Source: Lachnospiraceae bacterium G41 (GTDB lineage Bacteria > Bacillota > Clostridia > Lachnospirales > Lachnospiraceae). From it: a stretch of DNA of 64,000 bases. This document shows, piece by piece, positions 60,744-64,000 of this stretch. The stretch is taken from NCBI GenBank assembly GCA_900100245.1, contig FNEU01000001.1, positions 434,001-498,000 of the forward strand, given 5' to 3'. Made by a program: the position numbers and the translations under genes. Numbering within the stretch: the stretch's first letter is position 1; each line of letters starts with the position of its first letter. The notes beneath the pieces are model-generated. The model had not been told where the DNA came from, ran no database searches, and saw only the letters and a list, made by a program, of their open reading frames with translations.

Positions 60744-60772
60744 ATTATATTATATGTTAAAGATACGGTCAA
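60744..60772 (-). promoter_or_regulatory. Promoter of the DtxR-like gene
   Basis: TTGACC (60767-60772) and TATAAT (60744-60749) on the minus strand with a 17-base spacer. The operator lies in the early transcribed region. Confidence 0.75.
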
Positions 60773-60783
60773 TTGCTTTTCAT

Positions 60784-60821
60784 CAAAAAGCCCGAAACCT
60801 TATTAATTGAAGCTTCGGGCT
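60784..60821 (-). terminator. Intrinsic terminator after the S-component gene
   Basis: AGCCCGAA and TTCGGGCT form an 8-bp stem with a 17-base loop, followed on the minus strand by five T. It overlaps no gene and separates the S-component gene from the DtxR-like promoter. Confidence 0.8.
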
Positions 60822-60841
60822 CTTCGTGTTGTTAAACATCC

Positions 60842-61420
60842 TTAATTGCTTTCAAGCTTTTCGGCGGATTTTTTAAGGATCTTGGGAACTAAAATAATCG
60901 ATAAAATTGCTACAGGAATTACAAGAATAAGCATTACAAACAATAATGGAGTATTCTGAATTACCAGAGCCATTTGTGCATCATATCCGGCTCTCATTTC
61001 TTCAACTGCTTCTTCAAGAGATTCAGCAGTATTGGTCCACCAGTGAATCGAATAAGCATAGAACGAATATGCAAGCGGAATGAAACTGAATATAATACCT
61101 TTTTTGCTTGTATAACCTACAAAGAATCTGATAACTTCACTTATAAGGCCGAGCACTATCAATCCGATAACAAGTTCGTTTCCACCTTCGCCAAACACTA
61201 TCAATATTACAAGAAGAAGACAGTTAAGAGTTAAGCCTGCGCCAAAGCATTGCCATCTTGAAGATATAAAGAAGTAAATAAAACTAAAGAATATCGGGAA
61301 AAATGTTCCTACATAAGCATAGCAGTAAGGATGGATTAATCCCGTTGCTGAACAAGCCATAAGTAATGCCATATAAATTAAAGATGCAAGAGGTACTTGC
61401 CATAACAGTGATTTTTTCAT
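60842..61420 (-). CDS. Putative ECF-transporter S component (MptD/Trep_Strep-like)
   Basis: A 192-residue protein with five to six spans, resembling the MptD family of substrate-binding S components of energy-coupling-factor importers (SLIYMALLMACSATG start and the PYCYAYVGTFFP loop). No A or T component is near, so it would use a shared energising module. AGGAGG precedes the ATG. A perfect DtxR-type palindrome 13 bases upstream suggests metal control, hence a metal or metal-chelate as substrate; this is inference. Confidence 0.6.
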   Translation of the reverse strand: MKKSLLWQVPLASLIYMALLMACSATGLIHPYCYAYVGTFFPIFFSFIYFFISSRWQCFGAGLTLNCLLLVILIVFGEGGNELVIGLIVLGLISEVIRFFVGYTSKKGIIFSFIPLAYSFYAYSIHWWTNTAESLEEAVEEMRAGYDAQMALVIQNTPLLFVMLILVIPVAILSIILVPKILKKSAEKLESN

Positions 61421-61433
61421 ATAAGCCTCCTTT

Positions 61434-61449
61434 GTTAGTCGTGACTAAC
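61434..61449. promoter_or_regulatory. DtxR-type operator before the S-component gene
   Basis: GTTAGTC-GT-GACTAAC is a perfect 7-base inverted repeat 13 bases upstream of the start codon. Its half-site is the same as in the site at 60713-60730. Confidence 0.7.
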
Positions 61450-61467
61450 TGTAATTTATTAATAAAT

Positions 61468-61485
61468 CGCAACCTTTCGGTTGCG
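61468..61485 (-). terminator. Hairpin after the second tetR gene
   Basis: CGCAACC and GGTTGCG form a 7-bp stem; on the minus strand the loop is GAAA. It is followed by ATTTATT, a weak T-run, 8 bases after the tetR stop. Confidence 0.6.
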
Positions 61486-61493
61486 CTTTATTT

Positions 61494-62111
61494 TTACGAT
61501 AATACGATAAGTTTTTTCCATCCCGCAACGCAGTAATCGTCTAAATGTTTGGCATACGCCAAAGCATCTTTCTTCGAAAAATCATGAATTACAGTTTCAA
61601 AAATTGCATTCAGGTTGGATGATACAAATAAATGAATTTCTTTTTGGGATATTTTATTAATTGATATTCCTTTTTCCTTCATCATTTTCATATATTCTAT
61701 TGTGGATTTTTCATCTATAGATGCCAGTTCATGTATGAAATTTTCATATCTGGTTCCCTGAGAACGACACACAAGAAGTTTAAACGCATTATAGTTATCG
61801 TATATGTACTTCATGGCCCAAACGGTCTCTTCGTCGCCTTCCCATATATCATCGGTCTTTTTACCTTTTAATTCTTTAAACTGATCGGTTAATTTACAAT
61901 AATAGATTTCTTTTAATCCGGTATATGCGGGCTCAACCAGAGCGGCAAACATATCTTCCTTGCTCGGAAAATGTTTATAAAGCCCCGATGCGCTCATACC
62001 GCATTCCGAAGCAATTCTTCTCATGGAAGCATCATTAAATCCATATGTCATAAATTCATCAAACGCAGCTTTTATAATTTTTTCATGATTTTCAGATTTA
62101 TCCCTTGGCAT
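61494..62111 (-). CDS. TetR-family transcriptional regulator
   Basis: A 205-residue regulator with HTH (NDASMRRIASECGMSASGLYKHFPSKEDMF) and a helical C-terminal domain. The ATG at 62111 has GGAAGGGG before it; the longer frame begins at a TTG inside that site. Paired inverted repeats at 62134-62178 lie upstream. It stands between sufU and the S-component gene on the same strand; its targets are not evident. Confidence 0.9.
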   Translation of the reverse strand: MPRDKSENHEKIIKAAFDEFMTYGFNDASMRRIASECGMSASGLYKHFPSKEDMFAALVEPAYTGLKEIYYCKLTDQFKELKGKKTDDIWEGDEETVWAMKYIYDNYNAFKLLVCRSQGTRYENFIHELASIDEKSTIEYMKMMKEKGISINKISQKEIHLFVSSNLNAIFETVIHDFSKKDALAYAKHLDDYCVAGWKKLIVLS

Positions 62112-62133
62112 ATATTCCCCTTCCAAATTTCAA

Positions 62134-62178
62134 GCGAACACTGTATCCCAAAAACCTTTATTAGAATACACTGTTCGC
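62134..62178. promoter_or_regulatory. Inverted repeat pair before the second tetR gene
   Basis: GCGAACACTGTAT (62134-62146) and ATACACTGTTCGC (62166-62178) are inverted copies with one mismatch, 19 bases apart, in the sufU-tetR gap. They are good candidates for TetR binding. Confidence 0.6.
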
Positions 62179-62199
62179 CTACGATTGTCAAACATTTTT

Positions 62200-62628
62200 T
62201 TAATTTTTTTGTAATAGAATTTCATCAAGTGTTCGCCAAGCAAGCATAGCGCATTTTGCTCTGGCCGGCATATGTGAAATGTCTATCAGTGCACCCGCTT
62301 CTTCAAGTCTTTCAAGTTCTTCGTCGCTTATTTTTTCTTTAATCATTCGGGAAAAGATATCGCACAATTCTCTCGCCTCTTTTACACTTTTACCGACAAT
62401 TAAATCGCACATTATATCGGCTGAAGCCTGTGATATTGCACACCCGTTTCCTTCAAACGAGCCCGCAGTGATAATACCGTCTTTAATATCAAGATTGATA
62501 ATAAGATCATCTCCGCAACTTGGATTGATTCCTTCCTTCGAATAACAGCATCCTACAAGTCCGTGTTTATGCGTCGGATACTTGTTATGTTCAATTAATA
62601 TTTCATTGTAAAACGTCTGACCCGCCAT
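62200..62628 (-). CDS. sufU: Iron-sulfur cluster assembly protein SufU
   Basis: A 142-residue protein of the SUF-type NifU/IscU family. The three Cys that bind zinc or a cluster are present: NPSCGD (Cys38), GNGCAIS (Cys63) and ARAKCAML (Cys126), with Asp40. In Firmicutes SufU accepts sulfur from SufS. It starts 1 bp after the sufS stop, so the two are one operon. Confidence 0.93.
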   Translation of the reverse strand: MAGQTFYNEILIEHNKYPTHKHGLVGCCYSKEGINPSCGDDLIINLDIKDGIITAGSFEGNGCAISQASADIMCDLIVGKSVKEARELCDIFSRMIKEKISDEELERLEEAGALIDISHMPARAKCAMLAWRTLDEILLQKN

Positions 62629-62629
62629 A

Positions 62630-63838
62630 TTAATATCCCATCCTTGCTCTTATTTCCGACAATACTTTCAAAAAAGCATCTATCTCTTCATGAGTATTAT
62701 AAAAAGCAACGCTTGCACGCACTGTAGACGGAACTCCTAAAAGAATGTGAAGCGGTTGTGCACAGTGATGCCCTGCTCTTATGCATATTCCGGATTCGGC
62801 AAAAATCGACGCAACATCGTGAGGATGCACATCATCAACAGTAAATGTAACAATACAATTATGATTAGCAGCATCCCTGTCTCCGACAATTTGAACGTTC
62901 TTTACCTGCTTTATACCTTCAAAAAGATAATCTGTCAGTTCGCGCTCTCGTTTGCTTATTGCATCAAATCCAATTTCGTTTATAAAATCAATCGCTTTTC
63001 CAAATGCATAGACATCAGCCGCACTGACCGTTCCTGCCTCATATTTATGTGGAAGTTCTGCGTAGATTGTCTTATCTTTGGAAACATAATCTATCATTTC
63101 TCCTCCTTCCAGGAACGGTGGCAGTTTTTCGAGTAAATCTTTTTTAGCGTATAAAACTCCCACTCCCATCGGACCATACATTTTATGAGCGGAAAACGCA
63201 AGAAAATCGACATCATCTACAATTACATCGGTTTTCATATGCGCAACACTCTGCGTTGCATCCACACATATATATGTGTTGTTTTCGTGACATATTCGGG
63301 CGAATTCCTTTATCGGATTAATTCGCCCGATTACATTCGATACATATGCCACAGTGAATATTTTAGTCTTATGTGTAAGCGCATCTTTAAGCGCTTCCAA
63401 AGAGTAGTTTCCCTCACTGTCGCAGTCTAGAAATCTTATTACAATTCCGCATTTCTCACAAATTTTTTTCCACGGCAGGAAATTACTGTGATGTTCGCTT
63501 GTTGCGACCAGTATCTCTTCTCCTATATTAAGTACTGCCGATAATATATCTGCCGCCAGATTAAGACTCTCCGTTGCATTTTTGGTGAATATTATTTCAG
63601 AAGGATTATGGGCATTTATGAACGAAGCAGTCTTTTCTCTGGCATATTCATACGCATCTGTAGCCGCAATGCTTAAATCGTATATGCCTCGCATAGGATT
63701 GGCGTTGAAATTGGAATAAAACTCAGCTATTGCATCGATTACACATTGCGGTTTCTGCGTTGTAGCAGCATTGTCAAGATAGATTATATTTTTGTTTTTT
63801 ATGAGCGGAAATTGCTCTCTGATTTCTTTTATATTCAT
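62630..63838 (-). CDS. sufS: Cysteine desulfurase SufS
   Basis: A 402-residue PLP enzyme that takes sulfur from cysteine for cluster assembly. The PLP Lys lies in FSAHKMYGPMG (Lys219), the PLP-ring His in EHHSN and the active Cys in RAGHHCAQPLH (Cys359). The Shine-Dalgarno is weak (AAGAAAG). It follows the gene cut by the window edge by 39 bp and is part of the suf operon. Confidence 0.95.
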   Translation of the reverse strand: MNIKEIREQFPLIKNKNIIYLDNAATTQKPQCVIDAIAEFYSNFNANPMRGIYDLSIAATDAYEYAREKTASFINAHNPSEIIFTKNATESLNLAADILSAVLNIGEEILVATSEHHSNFLPWKKICEKCGIVIRFLDCDSEGNYSLEALKDALTHKTKIFTVAYVSNVIGRINPIKEFARICHENNTYICVDATQSVAHMKTDVIVDDVDFLAFSAHKMYGPMGVGVLYAKKDLLEKLPPFLEGGEMIDYVSKDKTIYAELPHKYEAGTVSAADVYAFGKAIDFINEIGFDAISKRERELTDYLFEGIKQVKNVQIVGDRDAANHNCIVTFTVDDVHPHDVASIFAESGICIRAGHHCAQPLHILLGVPSTVRASVAFYNTHEEIDAFLKVLSEIRARMGY

Positions 63839-63877
63839 ATTGTTTCTTTCTTTTTAACACCTGAGTCTACAAGCCTT

Positions 63878-64000
63878 TTATTCGGCTTTATTTACACCCA
63901 GAAAATCTCTGACCAAATCTGTGGTTTCTTCATGTCCGATTCTTGAAAGAGCCGCCTCGACCTTTGCAACGCTCAACATCTCATATATCTTTTCAATCGC
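63878..64000 (-). CDS. 3' end of an unidentified gene upstream of sufS
   Basis: The last 40 codons of a minus-strand gene are visible, ending ...DFLGVNKAE. The operon position suggests sufD or another suf gene, but the residues do not match the SufD end as I know it. The product stays open. Confidence 0.55.
   Translation of the reverse strand, partial: AIEKIYEMLSVAKVEAALSRIGHEETTDLVRDFLGVNKAE

Noticed and set aside
63878-64000. Naming the edge gene sufD
   Set aside because: The position fits, but the 40 visible residues do not match the SufD C-terminus as I know it.

Overview
The window reads as a chromosomal segment of a fibre-degrading low-GC Firmicute, most likely a gut or rumen Lachnospiraceae of the Butyrivibrio/Roseburia type. 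This rests on AGGAGG ribosome-binding sites, LplABC-type sugar transport, uronate catabolism, a GH9-CBM3c cellulase, a SUF system of the SufS/SufU type, and many DUF families usual in that group. It is inferred from gene content only. No rRNA, tRNA or CRISPR array was seen.

Region 1 (1-9970) is a uronate and acetylated-oligosaccharide locus. It holds the 5' end of uxuA, a lipoprotein binding protein with two LplB/YtcP-type permeases, a GntR/FCD regulator with an SGNH acetylesterase, and a plus-strand yesL-uxaC unit. A near-identical 15-bp motif lies before both the transporter operon and the esterase-gntR operon, so the GntR protein probably controls both. Region 2 (9970-25506) is mostly housekeeping and hypothetical genes: two lipoproteins, a histidine phosphatase variant, an esterase, rfbB, a MerR-methyltransferase fusion, an M29-like aminopeptidase, pyrE, a GH25 lysozyme, small membrane proteins, and prfB without the usual frameshift.

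Region 3 (25516-46697) is the most coherent block, all on the minus strand. A strong promoter drives a large sensor (beta-propeller, Y_Y_Y-like region, membrane span, HD-GYP). A membrane-anchored GH9 cellulase starts 15 bp after it. An ECF sigma factor and a putative anti-sigma follow. A second promoter then starts a seven-gene envelope module: a 908-residue membrane protein, ABC ATPase, ABC-2 permease, a Gly-Gln-rich DUF4175-like protein, MoxR ATPase, DUF58, and two VWA proteins.

Region 4 (46800-60300) carries a HAD phosphatase and a low-molecular-weight (LMW) tyrosine phosphatase bracketed by REP-like palindromes, plus the N-terminal scrap of a REP-associated transposase. A third REP copy with a decayed second phosphatase start lies 12 kb away. 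Between them are a 1105-residue surface protein, a LysR-controlled flavoprotein/hydrolase operon, and a TetR-controlled ABC exporter whose permease has long Gly-Asp heptad repeats. Region 5 (60285-64000) holds a DtxR-like metal regulator with palindromes before itself and before a lone ECF-type S component, a second TetR regulator, and the sufS-sufU genes.
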